From Notoacmeibacter ruber (GTDB taxonomy: Bacteria; Pseudomonadota; Alphaproteobacteria; Rhizobiales; Rhizobiaceae), in the NCBI RefSeq assembly GCF_003668555.1, contig NZ_RCWN01000001.1:1178001-1242000 (forward strand): 64,000 bases of DNA, read 5' to 3'. The notes under the pieces are model-generated. The model saw only the letters and a program-made list of their open reading frames with translations. It was not told the origin of the DNA and searched no databases. Positions 1 to 9,060 of this stretch are shown in pieces. A program made the translations under genes and the position numbers. Numbering within the stretch: position 1 is the first letter of the stretch; the number at the start of each line of letters is the position of its first letter.

Positions 1-7
1 TTCTTGC

Positions 8-472
8 TTATTCGACTATGACGAGCGGCTCGCCGAATTCGACCGGCTGGGCATCGGTCACCAGTATCTGTTTTACCGTACCGGCTTTGGGCGCCGGGAT
101 CTGGTTCATCGTTTTCATCGCTTCGATGATCAGGAGAGTCTGACCGGCTGCCACCTTGGTGCCGACCGAAATGAACGGCGCAGCGCCAGGCTCCGGCGAC
201 ATATAAGCGGTACCGACCATCGGTGAGGGGACGGCATTCGAAAGATCGACCTCGTCTTCCGCCGCACGAGAGGCTTCAGAGGGCGCGGACGTCGGAGCAG
301 GGGCAGAAAACTGCACCGGTGCCGGTGCGGCCGCCTGGACATATTGCGACTGGCGCGAAAGGCGGATGCGCATGTCGCCCTGTTCGACCTCGATCTCCGC
401 AAGGTTCGTCTCGTTCAGAATATCTGCCAGACTACGAACCAGCGCTTGATCAACCGTGTTCTCCGACGACAT
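8..472 (-). CDS. accB: Acetyl-CoA carboxylase biotin carboxyl carrier protein
   Basis: BCCP subunit of acetyl-CoA carboxylase. It carries the biotin that shuttles CO2 between biotin carboxylase and carboxyltransferase in the first step of fatty acid synthesis, in the cytoplasm. The 154-aa product has an N-terminal helical region (about 1-45), an Ala/Pro-rich linker (about 46-75) and a C-terminal biotinyl domain (about 78-154). The biotin attachment motif EAMKTMNQ puts the modified lysine at K120. Length is usual for the family. The ATG at 470-472 is the only sensible start and the stop lies at 8-10. The expected partner accC would lie downstream, beyond the left edge. The often adjacent aroQ is not present just upstream, where only a 145-base spacer and a DsbA-like gene are seen. 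Confidence 0.97.
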   Translation of the reverse strand: MSSENTVDQALVRSLADILNETNLAEIEVEQGDMRIRLSRQSQYVQAAAPAPVQFSAPAPTSAPSEASRAAEDEVDLSNAVPSPMVGTAYMSPEPGAAPFISVGTKVAAGQTLLIIEAMKTMNQIPAPKAGTVKQILVTDAQPVEFGEPLVIVE

Positions 473-617
473 GAAAACCTCTTTTCTTTTACTTCTTCCA
501 GCCGATCACGGGCCGGCCCTCGGGGCAGCGGTCAGCTATAGTCTTCCTTGATGCGAGCGGGAAGCCCCTCGCGCCTTGTGACGCCCTTACAATGAAGGGG
601 CGTGCGCCCAGCGACCT

Positions 618-1331
618 TCAGCCGTCCTGCGCTTCTTGCGGCGCGGTCCGGCTGACCAGACTGTCGAATCCGAACGGGCCGTTCTCATCGAAATAGGTCG
701 GAGTGCCATTCACCTGAAGGGCTCTGCCGAGTTTCTGTGTCTTTTCCAGCTGTTGCACAGTTTCTTCTTCCGACATCGCGGCGCGCAGTTCGTCTTCGTC
801 GACACCGAGATCGGTCGCGATCTCGACAGCCTTTTCTTCGGTAGCCCGCCCGTCCGTCGTGTACATATTGTTGTGGAATTCGGCATATTTACCCGGTGCG
901 ATGCGCCGGAGGGCAACGGCGACGATATGCGCGTCTTCCGAATCCGGCCCGAGAATCGGGTATTCCTTGAGGACGATCTTCAGATCGGGATTGGCCGCGA
1001 TGGCTTTCTGCGCCTCGCCATAGGCCTGCCGGCAGTAGCCGCAATTGTAGTCGAAAAATTCCACCACTGTCTTCGATCCATCAGGGTTGCCGAGGACGGC
1101 GTCTTCTGCGCTGCCGAACAAGTCCTTCTGCGCTTCGGCTTGCTGCTTCTCCGTCAGGGCCCGCGAGACCTCGACCAGAATTTCCGGATTCTCAAGCAGA
1201 TACTCCCGCACGATCTGCTCGATATCAGATCGGGTCATGGCGGCTGGCGCATCCTGGGCTCCGGCCGGTCCCGCGATCATCAGCGTGCCGGCAACAGCGA
1301 CAGGAACGAGCTTTGTAGAGAGACGGAACAT
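618..1331 (-). CDS. DsbA-family periplasmic thiol-disulfide oxidoreductase
   Basis: Thioredoxin-fold protein predicted to oxidise or isomerise disulfides in the periplasm. The 237-aa product starts with a signal peptide (about 1-25, AGPAGAQ cleavage region), then a helical N-terminal segment (about 30-75) as in Com1/ScsC-like DsbA proteins, then the thioredoxin core with the active site FFDYNCGYC (C97 and C100). The cis-proline loop NGTPTYF has P211. After it the usual strand and loop before the last helix look a few residues short, so the C-terminus is slightly unusual. It lies 26 bases downstream of the M48 protease gene on the same strand, so the two are probably cotranscribed and both serve envelope protein quality control. 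Family assignment is firm; oxidase versus isomerase cannot be decided. Confidence 0.9.
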   Translation of the reverse strand: MFRLSTKLVPVAVAGTLMIAGPAGAQDAPAAMTRSDIEQIVREYLLENPEILVEVSRALTEKQQAEAQKDLFGSAEDAVLGNPDGSKTVVEFFDYNCGYCRQAYGEAQKAIAANPDLKIVLKEYPILGPDSEDAHIVAVALRRIAPGKYAEFHNNMYTTDGRATEEKAVEIATDLGVDEDELRAAMSEEETVQQLEKTQKLGRALQVNGTPTYFDENGPFGFDSLVSRTAPQEAQDG

Positions 1332-1357
1332 TCAGAAATTCCTTTCGGCGAACCGCG

Positions 1358-2755
1358 TCAGCGCTTCTTCGTTATGATGGGTTTGTAGTCGATGATGTCC
1401 TGAGCGCGAAGCCAGATCGGGCTGCCGCGGGGCGCTCTGGTTTGCGAACGAGCGGCAAAGATCTTCGCTTCCTTGATCTTGCCCGAGTAGAAGAGCTCGT
1501 TCGCCGAGGAAAGCTCCGCCGCCGCTACATCGCCTGTCATGCCATATGCCTGAGCGAGAAAACGCCAGCCCATCGGCGTTTCCGGGTCCGACCGCAGGGC
1601 ACTCTCGAGAGCCTGAACAGCTTGGCGGGCCTGGTCTGGCTGGCCCGTGGCAACGAGCGCTTGCGCCTGCAGGCTGGCCAGAACCGCCGAATTGCCGCCA
1701 TCGAGTTGCCGCGCGCGACCATAGGCATTCGCCGCGTCCGAAGCACGGTTGAGGCGTATCAGAGCATCGCCGCGCAATTCGTGGAAATAGGGGTAATTGG
1801 GTCGCGCCCGCAGAAGCGAATCGGCTTTTTTCAGCGCTCTCTGTGGAGAGCCATGGAGGAGCTCAGTCATGGCAGCGGCGTAGTCGCGGGCAAGAGAGCT
1901 TTGCAGCCTGGAAGTCACACGTCCTGCTGAACGGCTTGTATAGGCAGCGATTTTCGCTCTCGCCAGATCGTGCCTTTCCTGAAGGGTTGGATCATCCTTC
2001 TTGTCGAAATATGGACTCTGCATCGCAAGCGTCCGCAGCGCCTGAAGGCGATCCTGGGGCAGGGGATGGCTCATCACGTAAGGATCTCGACGAACGCCCG
2101 CCAAAGCGGAGCCTCTGGCCATGGATTCGAAGATGGTCAGCATTCCGCGCGGCGATTGCCCGGTCTTGCGAAGGTAATCGAGTGCGCTCCGATCGGCCGT
2201 CATCTCTTCGGTTCGGGCGTAGGAAAGAAGCGTCCGCCGCGAGGCCTCGACACCGCCCGCAGCGGTCGCCGCGCCCACGCCAGGCAGATTGCTTGAGCCG
2301 GCTGCCATACCGGCCGCCGCCACGCCCGCACCAAGCAGTGAGGTAATCACGGCCAATGTCTGCGCGCCACGCGCCTGGTCACGCAAACGATGCAGATGGC
2401 CGCCTGCCAGGTGCGCCGCCTCATGCGCGATGACGCCTATGACCTGGTTGGGATGTTCCGCGGCAAGAATCGTCCCCGTATTCATGAAGAGCCGGCGACC
2501 ATCGACGAAGGCATTCAGACCGGGATCGTTCACCAACACGATGGAGACACGACGAGGATCAATGCCAGCCGCCTGGAAGATCGGGCGGCTGTAAAGCCCA
2601 ATCAGTTGTTCAATCTCTGCGTCGCGGACCACATTGAGGTCGCGTCCCGAGCCTGCCGCCAGCAGCGGCGTTGGAATGCTTGTCAGAACGAGAGCCAGGG
2701 CGGCAAGAACCGCGAAGGGACGGCAGCACAAAGAACGAAGGGTCAGTCTGATCAT
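1358..2755 (-). CDS. M48 family zinc metalloprotease with TPR repeats (BepA/YfgC-like)
   Basis: Predicted periplasmic metalloprotease/chaperone. BepA-type proteins act on outer-membrane protein and LPS-transport assembly. The 465-aa product has a signal sequence (about 1-33), an M48 domain with the zinc motif HEAAH at 111-115 and a third ligand in EEMTAD (E184), and a C-terminal helical part (about 280-450) with TPR-like repeats. Length and layout match the BepA/YfgC group. The ATG at 2753-2755 precedes a good hydrophobic signal core. The next gene downstream on the same strand codes for the DsbA-like protein. The precise substrate is inferred only from the family. Confidence 0.92.
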   Translation of the reverse strand: MIRLTLRSLCCRPFAVLAALALVLTSIPTPLLAAGSGRDLNVVRDAEIEQLIGLYSRPIFQAAGIDPRRVSIVLVNDPGLNAFVDGRRLFMNTGTILAAEHPNQVIGVIAHEAAHLAGGHLHRLRDQARGAQTLAVITSLLGAGVAAAGMAAGSSNLPGVGAATAAGGVEASRRTLLSYARTEEMTADRSALDYLRKTGQSPRGMLTIFESMARGSALAGVRRDPYVMSHPLPQDRLQALRTLAMQSPYFDKKDDPTLQERHDLARAKIAAYTSRSAGRVTSRLQSSLARDYAAAMTELLHGSPQRALKKADSLLRARPNYPYFHELRGDALIRLNRASDAANAYGRARQLDGGNSAVLASLQAQALVATGQPDQARQAVQALESALRSDPETPMGWRFLAQAYGMTGDVAAAELSSANELFYSGKIKEAKIFAARSQTRAPRGSPIWLRAQDIIDYKPIITKKR

Positions 2756-2906
2756 GGCACGTATCTAACGCTTTCCGCGAAGGACGAATAGTCTTCGGCC
2801 ATAGCCTGACACTCCCGCACTTTGTCTTCAGGACAGGTGTTGGCTTGTCGCTAGAAGACCAATCGGGCATTTCTGGGGTACAGCTTGATGAGAGATGGGA
2901 AGAGTG

Positions 2907-4103
2907 ATGAGTACACAACCGGCGCGCGCCGAGGGATCGGCAGACTCCATGTTGGAATTGTCGCACAGGGCGAGCCTTGTCGAGCCTTTCCACGCCATGG
3001 ACGTCTTTGCCGCCGCCAACCGGGCACGCCAGGCCGGCGTTGACGTTATCTCGCTGGCGGTGGGCCAACCGGCAGATCCGGCGCCGCAAGGTGTGCGAGA
3101 CGCCGCGATGAAGAAGTCCGCCGAAGGCCTCGTGAGCTACACCAATGCACTGGGGTTGGACGTGCTGCGCCAGGCCATCGCCGAGCATTACAAGGATCAT
3201 TATGGCGTTGATGTCTCTGCGTCACGTATTGCCGTCACGAGCGGCTCATCCGCGGGCTTCAATCTGGCGTTCCTGTCCATGTTCGACCACGGCGACCGTG
3301 TCGCGATCACGCGACCCGGTTATCCGGCCTACCGGAATATTCTCTCCGTACTTGGCCTTGAGGTTGAAGAGATCTCGACCGCGGAAACAGGCTATCTCAC
3401 CGCTGATTCCCTGCGTGAGGTTCATGCGCGTAAGCCGTTGAAAGGACTCCTCTTCGCAAGTCCCGCCAATCCCACCGGTGCGTCAATGCCCGCTGAGGCG
3501 CTTCAGGAACTGGTTGCTGTTGCAGCCGATCTGGGCATCGCCCTCATTTCGGACGAAATCTATCACCGGCTGAATTTCGCGCGGCCGGATGCCACCGCAG
3601 TGGCCTTCTCGGACGACGTCGTCGTGATCAACTCGTTCAGCAAATACTATTGCATGACAGGATGGCGCATCGGCTGGATGGTTCTGCCTGAGAGACTGGT
3701 CCGGCCAGTCGAGCGTGTCGCCCAGAGCCTCTACATCAGCGCGTCAGAAATATCCCAGATCGCGGCGGTCGAAGCCTTTAAATGCACCGAGGAGTTGGAC
3801 GCCATCCGGTTTCGCTATCAGCAGAGCCGTGAACTGTTGATGGATGCCTTACCGAAGCTGAATCTGCCCCTTCTGGCGCCTATGGATGGAGCGTTCTACG
3901 CCTACTGTGATGTCAGTGCCTATTCCGAGGACAGCCAGGCCTTCGCCAAAACGATGCTGGAAGAAACAGGGGTTGCCGCATCGACCGGCGTGGATTTCGA
4001 TCCGATCGATGGCCACAAATCGCTGCGATTCTCCTACTGCCAGAGGCCGGAGCGGGTAGCTGAAGCCATTGAACGCATGAAGAATTGGCTAAAGGCGGGC
4101 TGA
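2907..4103 (+). CDS. Class I/II pyridoxal-phosphate aminotransferase
   Basis: Fold-type I PLP aminotransferase of the aspartate-aminotransferase family, predicted to transfer amino groups between an amino acid and a 2-oxo acid in the cytoplasm. From the chosen start the 398-aa product shows PANPTG (N188), SDEIYH (D216, Y219) and the PLP-lysine motif NSFSKYYCMTGW (K246). A C-terminal arginine in LRFSYC fits the carboxylate-binding residue. An in-frame ATG at 2895 would add four residues; the ATG at 2907 is preferred because GGGAAGAG lies just upstream. The gene stands alone between divergent and convergent neighbours and ends at a bidirectional terminator. Substrate specificity cannot be read from the sequence. 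Confidence 0.93.
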   Translation: MSTQPARAEGSADSMLELSHRASLVEPFHAMDVFAAANRARQAGVDVISLAVGQPADPAPQGVRDAAMKKSAEGLVSYTNALGLDVLRQAIAEHYKDHYGVDVSASRIAVTSGSSAGFNLAFLSMFDHGDRVAITRPGYPAYRNILSVLGLEVEEISTAETGYLTADSLREVHARKPLKGLLFASPANPTGASMPAEALQELVAVAADLGIALISDEIYHRLNFARPDATAVAFSDDVVVINSFSKYYCMTGWRIGWMVLPERLVRPVERVAQSLYISASEISQIAAVEAFKCTEELDAIRFRYQQSRELLMDALPKLNLPLLAPMDGAFYAYCDVSAYSEDSQAFAKTMLEETGVAASTGVDFDPIDGHKSLRFSYCQRPERVAEAIERMKNWLKAG

Positions 4104-4124
4104 CGCCGAAGCATCGATAAATGG

Positions 4125-4153
4125 AAAAAGCCGGCCCGAAGGCCGGCTTTTTT
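4125..4153. terminator. Bidirectional intrinsic terminator between the aminotransferase and rne
   Basis: A GC-rich 8-bp stem (AGCCGGCC / GGCCGGCT) with a CGAA loop is flanked by AAAAA on the left and TTTTTT on the right. It sits between two convergent stop codons (4103 and 4158) and so can end transcripts from both sides. Confidence 0.93.
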
Positions 4154-4157
4154 ACGA

Positions 4158-7055
4158 TCAGAAGAAACCGCCGCGGTTCCACCAGCCGGAACGGCGGGGT
4201 TTCTTTTCAGGCTCGGCCGGCTGCTCGCCCTCCGGGCTCACCGTCGTGACCTTGACCTCGCCCGGCGCATCGTCATTGCCGGCGCGTCGAACGCGTCTGG
4301 TCCGTCCGCGGGGCTTGCTGTCGTCCTCATCAGCCGCAGCAACAGCAGTTTCGCTGCTTTCCTCCGCCGACTGATCGGCCGTCTGTTTCTCCGATTCCGC
4401 TTCGCCTTCGCCGCGCGCGTCGCCAGCGCTGGTATTGACCTCGTCGGCCGTATTCACTGATGGCTCAACCAAGACGGACTGGCTTTCCGTGGAAACGTGT
4501 TCCTCCTTCGCCGCCTCGGGCTCAACCTTCACAGCTTCCGCAGTCTTCTGATCCTGCTTCGGTGCGGCTTTGTCCTCATCACCAGCGGTCGGAGCGACGC
4601 GGCTCTTATCGTCGTCCGTCTTTTGATCGGCTGTTGAGGAATCGGACTCATCATCTGAAGACGAGTCGCCATCATTTTGATTTTCTGATTCTTTTGCCCG
4701 ATCACGATTTTTCCGACCACCGCGGCGGCCGCGCCGGCGGCGCCGATTGGAGCCCTTCTGATTGTCGGAATCATCATCCGAGGACTCGTCATCATCGTCC
4801 TGATCGTCGCTGGAATCGTCGGATGCTGTCTCGTCCTGACTGGACGTGTCATCCTTGTTACCACCGCGACGACGGCGACGGCGACGGCGCTTGCGGCCGG
4901 AGCCTTCGTTCTCATCGTCACTATTGCCGCTATCGTCAGCATTATTTTCGGGCGCCGAAGCGTCTTCCGCCTCTTCCTGCTCCGCCTCGGGCTCGACCAG
5001 AGCGGTCCGGCCCGTTGATGGCGGCAAGGTGCGCTCGGCAATCTCTTCTGCATTCGCAGCTTCACCACGCTGAATGTCGAGAACTTTTGCGCCGAGCGTT
5101 TCATCCACCTCGAGCGAGATGGCCACACCGAAGCGACGCTCCAGATCCATCAGCATCGCGCGCTTCTGGTTCAGAACATAAAGAGCGATCGGCGCCGCCG
5201 TGCGGACGGTCACATTGAAGCGGCTGTCGCGCGTCAGATGGTCTTCGACCGAACGGATCACATGCAGGGCCGTGGACGAATCGGAGCGGATATATCCGGT
5301 GCCGTGGCAGTGATCGCACGGATGCATCGTGCTTTCGAGAACCGATGCGCGAATACGCTGGCGGCTCATCTCCATAAGGCCGAACGGCGAAATCCGCCCG
5401 ACCTGGATGCGCGCCCTGTCGTCCTTCAGACAATCCTTCAGCTTTTTCTCGACGGCGCGGTTGTTCCGCTTTTCATCCATGTCGATGAAATCGATGACGA
5501 TCAGTCCGGCCAGGTCGCGAAGGCGCAGTTGACGTGCGACCTCTTCGGCTGCCTCCAGATTGGTCGCGAGCGCTGTGTCCTCGATAGAGTGCTCGCGCGT
5601 GGACCGCCCCGAGTTGACGTCGATGGCGACGAGCGCCTCGGTCTGGTTCATGATGAGGTAGCCACCGCTTTTCAGCGTGACTTGTGGCTGCAACATCTTG
5701 TCCAGCTGGGATTCCACGCCGTGCCGTGCGAACAGGGGCTGTGGGTCGCGGTACGGCTGAACGGCCTTTGCATGGCTCGGCGTGAGCATGCGCATGAAGT
5801 CCTTCGCCTCGCGATAACCCTCTTCGCCAGCGACAAGAATCTCGCTGATATCCTTGTTATAGAGGTCGCGCACACTGCGCTTGATAAGGCTGCCTTCTTC
5901 ATAGACCAGGGCAGGAGCAGTCGATTCCAGTGTCAGGGATCGCACATTGTCCCAAAGCCGCATGAGATACTCGTAGTCGCGCCGGATTTCCGGCTTCGAC
6001 CGATTCGCGCCTGCCGTGCGAAGGATGACGCCCATGCCCTGCGGCACGTGGAGTTCCTTGACGATGTCTTTCAGCCGCTTGCGGTCGGCGGCCTGGGTGA
6101 TCTTGCGCGAAATGCCTCCACCGCGTGCCGTGTTGGGCATAAGAACGGAGTAGCGGCCCGCAAGCGACAGATAGGTCGTCAGCGCTGCGCCCTTGTTGCC
6201 ACGCTCCTCCTTGACCACCTGAACGAGCAGGATCTGGCGGCGCTTGATGACCTCCTGGATCTTGTAATTCTTGCGCATGGAGCGCTTGCGACGTGTTTCC
6301 TCGACGGGATCGTCCGATCCGAGATTCTCGATCTCTTCATCATCCTCGTCTTCGTCGTCGTCACCATCTTCATCGGCATCGTCATCCGAGGCTTTCTCAG
6401 TCGGTTCCGATACGACATCGCTATCGACGGCCATGGCGATCGACGAGGGATCGTCATCGGACTTCTCATCATTCGCACCGTCGGTGTTCTCCGGCTGATC
6501 GCCTTCGGCTGCGGGAAGGGGCGGCTTGTTGGTGGCATCATCCGGCGCGACGATATCTTCTGCGGCAGGAATTTCGGCATCGTCCGAGTTGGGTGAGGAT
6601 TCCGAGGACGTTTGCTGATCGTCACTCTGTTCGTCGGATTTGCCCTGTCCGTCCGAGGCTTTTACCTCGTCGGTCTTCTTCTTCGATCGGGTCGAACGGC
6701 GTCGACGACGCGAGCGGGTGTTCTCCTCCTGCTCGTCGTCCTCTTCCATGCTTTCGCGGAGGGCTTCTTCCGCCTCCGCAGCGGCAAGCGCCTGCCGGTC
6801 GGCAAGCGGGATCTGGTAATAGTCCGGATGGATCTCCGAGAAAGCGAGAAAGCCGTGCCGGTTGCCGCCATATTCGACGAAGGCGGCCTGCAGCGATGGT
6901 TCTACCCGCGTCACGCGGGCAAGATAGATATTACCCTTCAGCTGCTTCTTATGCTGTGATTCAAAGTCGAATTCTTCGATCCGGTTGCCGCGACACACCA
7001 CCACACGGGTTTCTTCCGGGTGGGAGGCGTCGATCAGCATTTTGTTGTTGGACAT
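4158..7055 (-). CDS. rne: Ribonuclease E
   Basis: Endoribonuclease that starts mRNA decay and matures rRNA and tRNA, and scaffolds the degradosome. The 965-aa product begins MSNNKMLIDA, the usual alphaproteobacterial start; rejecting longer in-frame starts is supported by GAGGAG about 10 bases upstream. Domains: an S1 RNA-binding domain split by a large acidic/basic insertion (roughly residues 95-260, runs of E/D and R/K), the catalytic RNase E/G core, a zinc-link CDHCHGTG near residue 580, and a long disordered C-terminal half with alternating Arg-rich and acidic stretches ending GWWNRGGFF. The insertion and short aromatic tail are typical of alphaproteobacteria. The gene ends at a shared terminator with the aminotransferase gene. 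Confidence 0.97.
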   Translation of the reverse strand: MSNNKMLIDASHPEETRVVVCRGNRIEEFDFESQHKKQLKGNIYLARVTRVEPSLQAAFVEYGGNRHGFLAFSEIHPDYYQIPLADRQALAAAEAEEALRESMEEDDEQEENTRSRRRRRSTRSKKKTDEVKASDGQGKSDEQSDDQQTSSESSPNSDDAEIPAAEDIVAPDDATNKPPLPAAEGDQPENTDGANDEKSDDDPSSIAMAVDSDVVSEPTEKASDDDADEDGDDDEDEDDEEIENLGSDDPVEETRRKRSMRKNYKIQEVIKRRQILLVQVVKEERGNKGAALTTYLSLAGRYSVLMPNTARGGGISRKITQAADRKRLKDIVKELHVPQGMGVILRTAGANRSKPEIRRDYEYLMRLWDNVRSLTLESTAPALVYEEGSLIKRSVRDLYNKDISEILVAGEEGYREAKDFMRMLTPSHAKAVQPYRDPQPLFARHGVESQLDKMLQPQVTLKSGGYLIMNQTEALVAIDVNSGRSTREHSIEDTALATNLEAAEEVARQLRLRDLAGLIVIDFIDMDEKRNNRAVEKKLKDCLKDDRARIQVGRISPFGLMEMSRQRIRASVLESTMHPCDHCHGTGYIRSDSSTALHVIRSVEDHLTRDSRFNVTVRTAAPIALYVLNQKRAMLMDLERRFGVAISLEVDETLGAKVLDIQRGEAANAEEIAERTLPPSTGRTALVEPEAEQEEAEDASAPENNADDSGNSDDENEGSGRKRRRRRRRRGGNKDDTSSQDETASDDSSDDQDDDDESSDDDSDNQKGSNRRRRRGRRGGRKNRDRAKESENQNDGDSSSDDESDSSTADQKTDDDKSRVAPTAGDEDKAAPKQDQKTAEAVKVEPEAAKEEHVSTESQSVLVEPSVNTADEVNTSAGDARGEGEAESEKQTADQSAEESSETAVAAADEDDSKPRGRTRRVRRAGNDDAPGEVKVTTVSPEGEQPAEPEKKPRRSGWWNRGGFF

Positions 7056-7561
7056 TAGGTATGAACTCCTCGGCCAGACCTGATGCGTCATCCGTCCGTC
7101 TTGGCGGTCCGGGAGGGCAGGGCTGGCCGGTAAAAAGAAGGTCTGACGAGAAACCGGGCGGCGATGCGAACAGATCACTTGCCGCGCAGAAAATGCGCGT
7201 AGCGGAGGTTCTGTCGTTTCGCGCTGAAATTGTCATGGTTTCGCCGAATTGACCGTTGCAACAAGGAACCGCCGTATTCGGTTAGGTTCCGACCTCGCTC
7301 AATATGTCGCAGCACGGGATGAGCCGACCCGGCCGCCTTCCTCTGGAACGACGGATCGTTACGACGACCGCCGAGAGAATTCTTTTGGATCGTCGCTTTC
7401 GGGGGTTCGTCGGCAATCGCTTTGTAAAGAGCGATTCAAGCAGCACGAACTGACCGCCGGAAAGGATATATTGATCCGCATCCCTTGTAGGTCTTCGTTG
7501 CGTCTGTGGCAAGAGAGGCAATCTGGGCCCGCAATGCGGTAAAGAGAAGATTAACGCGGTC
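7056..7561. promoter_or_regulatory. 506-base divergent spacer: rne leader and amidase promoter region
   Basis: No gene is supported here. The spacer separates the divergent rne and amidase genes and must hold both promoters. A hairpin with 6-bp arms CGCGCA (7183-7188) and TGCGCG (7194-7199) around a 5-nt loop lies in the part that would be transcribed as the rne leader. RNase E genes are classically autoregulated through a long 5' UTR, so a leader of this size is expected, but I see no match to a specific known element. I could not identify convincing -35/-10 pairs. Confidence 0.5.
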
Positions 7562-8863
7562 ATGCGAATCTCTTCAATCGTGCGGCCCTCAAGACGACCG
7601 ATACCAGGTAAGAACTCCGTGAGATATTTCTTCTCCAGATATCGCTCAGACCGTCCGGCGCGCTCTTGGCCCTTTTGCGTGGTGGCCGCCATCGGTTTGC
7701 TCGGCCTTCCCGCGGTCGCTTTCGCCGAGGATTCGCTTCCTCACCGACTCTATTCGATCGAAATTACGGGCGACGAGCAGGATACGGCCGTAAGCCTGAC
7801 CTTCGACAGGGATCCGGAGCTGGCCGTGAAGATGCTGAGGGGACCGGAAAGGCTGATCGTGGACCTTCCGGCGACCGCCTTCGAAATGCCACCGGAAGAC
7901 GTGCTGCCGAACGGCCTGGTTCAGTCGATCCGCTATGGCGCGATGGACCAGCAGCGCTCGCGCATGGTCATCGGCATGCGCGGCCCGTTCACCCTTGATG
8001 GGCCGGAAAAGGAGCTGCGTGAAGACGGACGCTATACGGTTTCGTTCGATCTGAACCTCGCCTCGCAGAACGCCTTCGAGACGGCCCTCAAGGAGCGTCT
8101 CGCTTCTGCCTCGGTGGTCACGGTCTCGACACCAAAGAGTGAGCGGCTGCCAAGTAACTCGCCGGAGCGAAAGCCTTTCACGATCGTGGTCGATGCGGGT
8201 CATGGGGGGATCGATACCGGCGCGCGTGGACGCGACGGCGTCAAGGAAAAGGATATTACGCTCGCCTTTTCTCTGGAGTTGAAGCGGCAACTGGAAAAGA
8301 TAGAGGGCGCACGGATCGTCCAGACGCGGGTCGACGATCGCTTTATCGCTCTCAATGAACGGGTTCGGATCGGTCGTCAGGCAGATGCCGATCTCTTCAT
8401 ATCGATTCACGCCGATTCCGTGAGGCAGGATTACGTACGCGGCGCGACGGTCTACACCATCTCAAAAAAAGCCTCCGATGCGATGGCTGCACGTTTGGCC
8501 GATTCAGAAAACGCGGTCGATTCCGTTGCGGGAATCGACCTGCCGGAAGAGGCGGAAGAGGTGTCGGATATTCTTCTCGATCTCACTCGGCGTGAAACGA
8601 AGGGCTTCTCTCTGCGCTTTGCGCGTAAGCTCGTTGATTCGATGGGTGAAGTGCTGCTGATGATCAAGCGTCCTCACAGGCATGCGGGGTTCCGTGTATT
8701 GACGGCCCCGGACGTCCCGTCCGTCCTCATCGAACTGGGTTATCTCTCCAACGACAAGGATGAGTCGCTGCTTCAGGATGATGAGTGGCGCACAAAAGCC
8801 GCTTCGGCTATTGCGGCGGCTGTTGCTCAGTACGGAGAGGTCCGGGAGGCGTCATTACGCTGA
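7562..8863 (+). CDS. amiC: N-acetylmuramoyl-L-alanine amidase with AMIN domain
   Basis: Periplasmic zinc amidase that cuts the bond between MurNAc and the stem peptide, used in daughter-cell separation. The 433-aa product has a long basic N-terminus with a hydrophobic signal segment (about 37-56, ending VAFAED), an AMIN domain (about 60-165) for septal targeting, a short linker and an Amidase_3 catalytic domain (about 200-425). Zinc-site motifs are visible: VVDAGHGG, VKEKDIT, SIHADS and, near the end, IELGYLSN with the catalytic Glu. The next gene on the strand, 197 bases on, is the penicillin-binding protein 1A gene, the usual Hyphomicrobiales order. The start is an ATG; the exact N-terminus is uncertain because several basic residues precede the signal core. 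Confidence 0.95.
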   Translation: MRISSIVRPSRRPIPGKNSVRYFFSRYRSDRPARSWPFCVVAAIGLLGLPAVAFAEDSLPHRLYSIEITGDEQDTAVSLTFDRDPELAVKMLRGPERLIVDLPATAFEMPPEDVLPNGLVQSIRYGAMDQQRSRMVIGMRGPFTLDGPEKELREDGRYTVSFDLNLASQNAFETALKERLASASVVTVSTPKSERLPSNSPERKPFTIVVDAGHGGIDTGARGRDGVKEKDITLAFSLELKRQLEKIEGARIVQTRVDDRFIALNERVRIGRQADADLFISIHADSVRQDYVRGATVYTISKKASDAMAARLADSENAVDSVAGIDLPEEAEEVSDILLDLTRRETKGFSLRFARKLVDSMGEVLLMIKRPHRHAGFRVLTAPDVPSVLIELGYLSNDKDESLLQDDEWRTKAASAIAAAVAQYGEVREASLR

Positions 8864-9060
8864 AACAGGACCGGCAAAACCCCTAGCAGAATGGCCTCTC
8901 GCCCCATTTTGTCCAAGAACTTACGCCAAGAGGTTTGAGGAATAGATGGGGACGGGCAGGTCTGGCGGGGCGCATCCATGCGCAAAATCGTGCAGATGAG
9001 CAGGACGAAGCGGCCAGCGGGCGCTTTTTTGTCGTCGGGACCTCGCAAAGGCGGGCAGTA

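Noticed and set aside
4600..5000. Repetitive acidic/arginine-rich coding stretch as a tandem repeat or inserted element
   Set aside because: It is the disordered C-terminal half of RNase E, where such low complexity is normal.
5238..6596. 452-codon open frame opposite rne
   Set aside because: Antisense to the RNase E catalytic core and acidic insertion; low-complexity translation.
8935..9060. 42-residue N-terminal extension of PBP1A from a TTG
   Set aside because: It would put a polar segment before the membrane anchor; ATG 9061 has a better ribosome-binding site.
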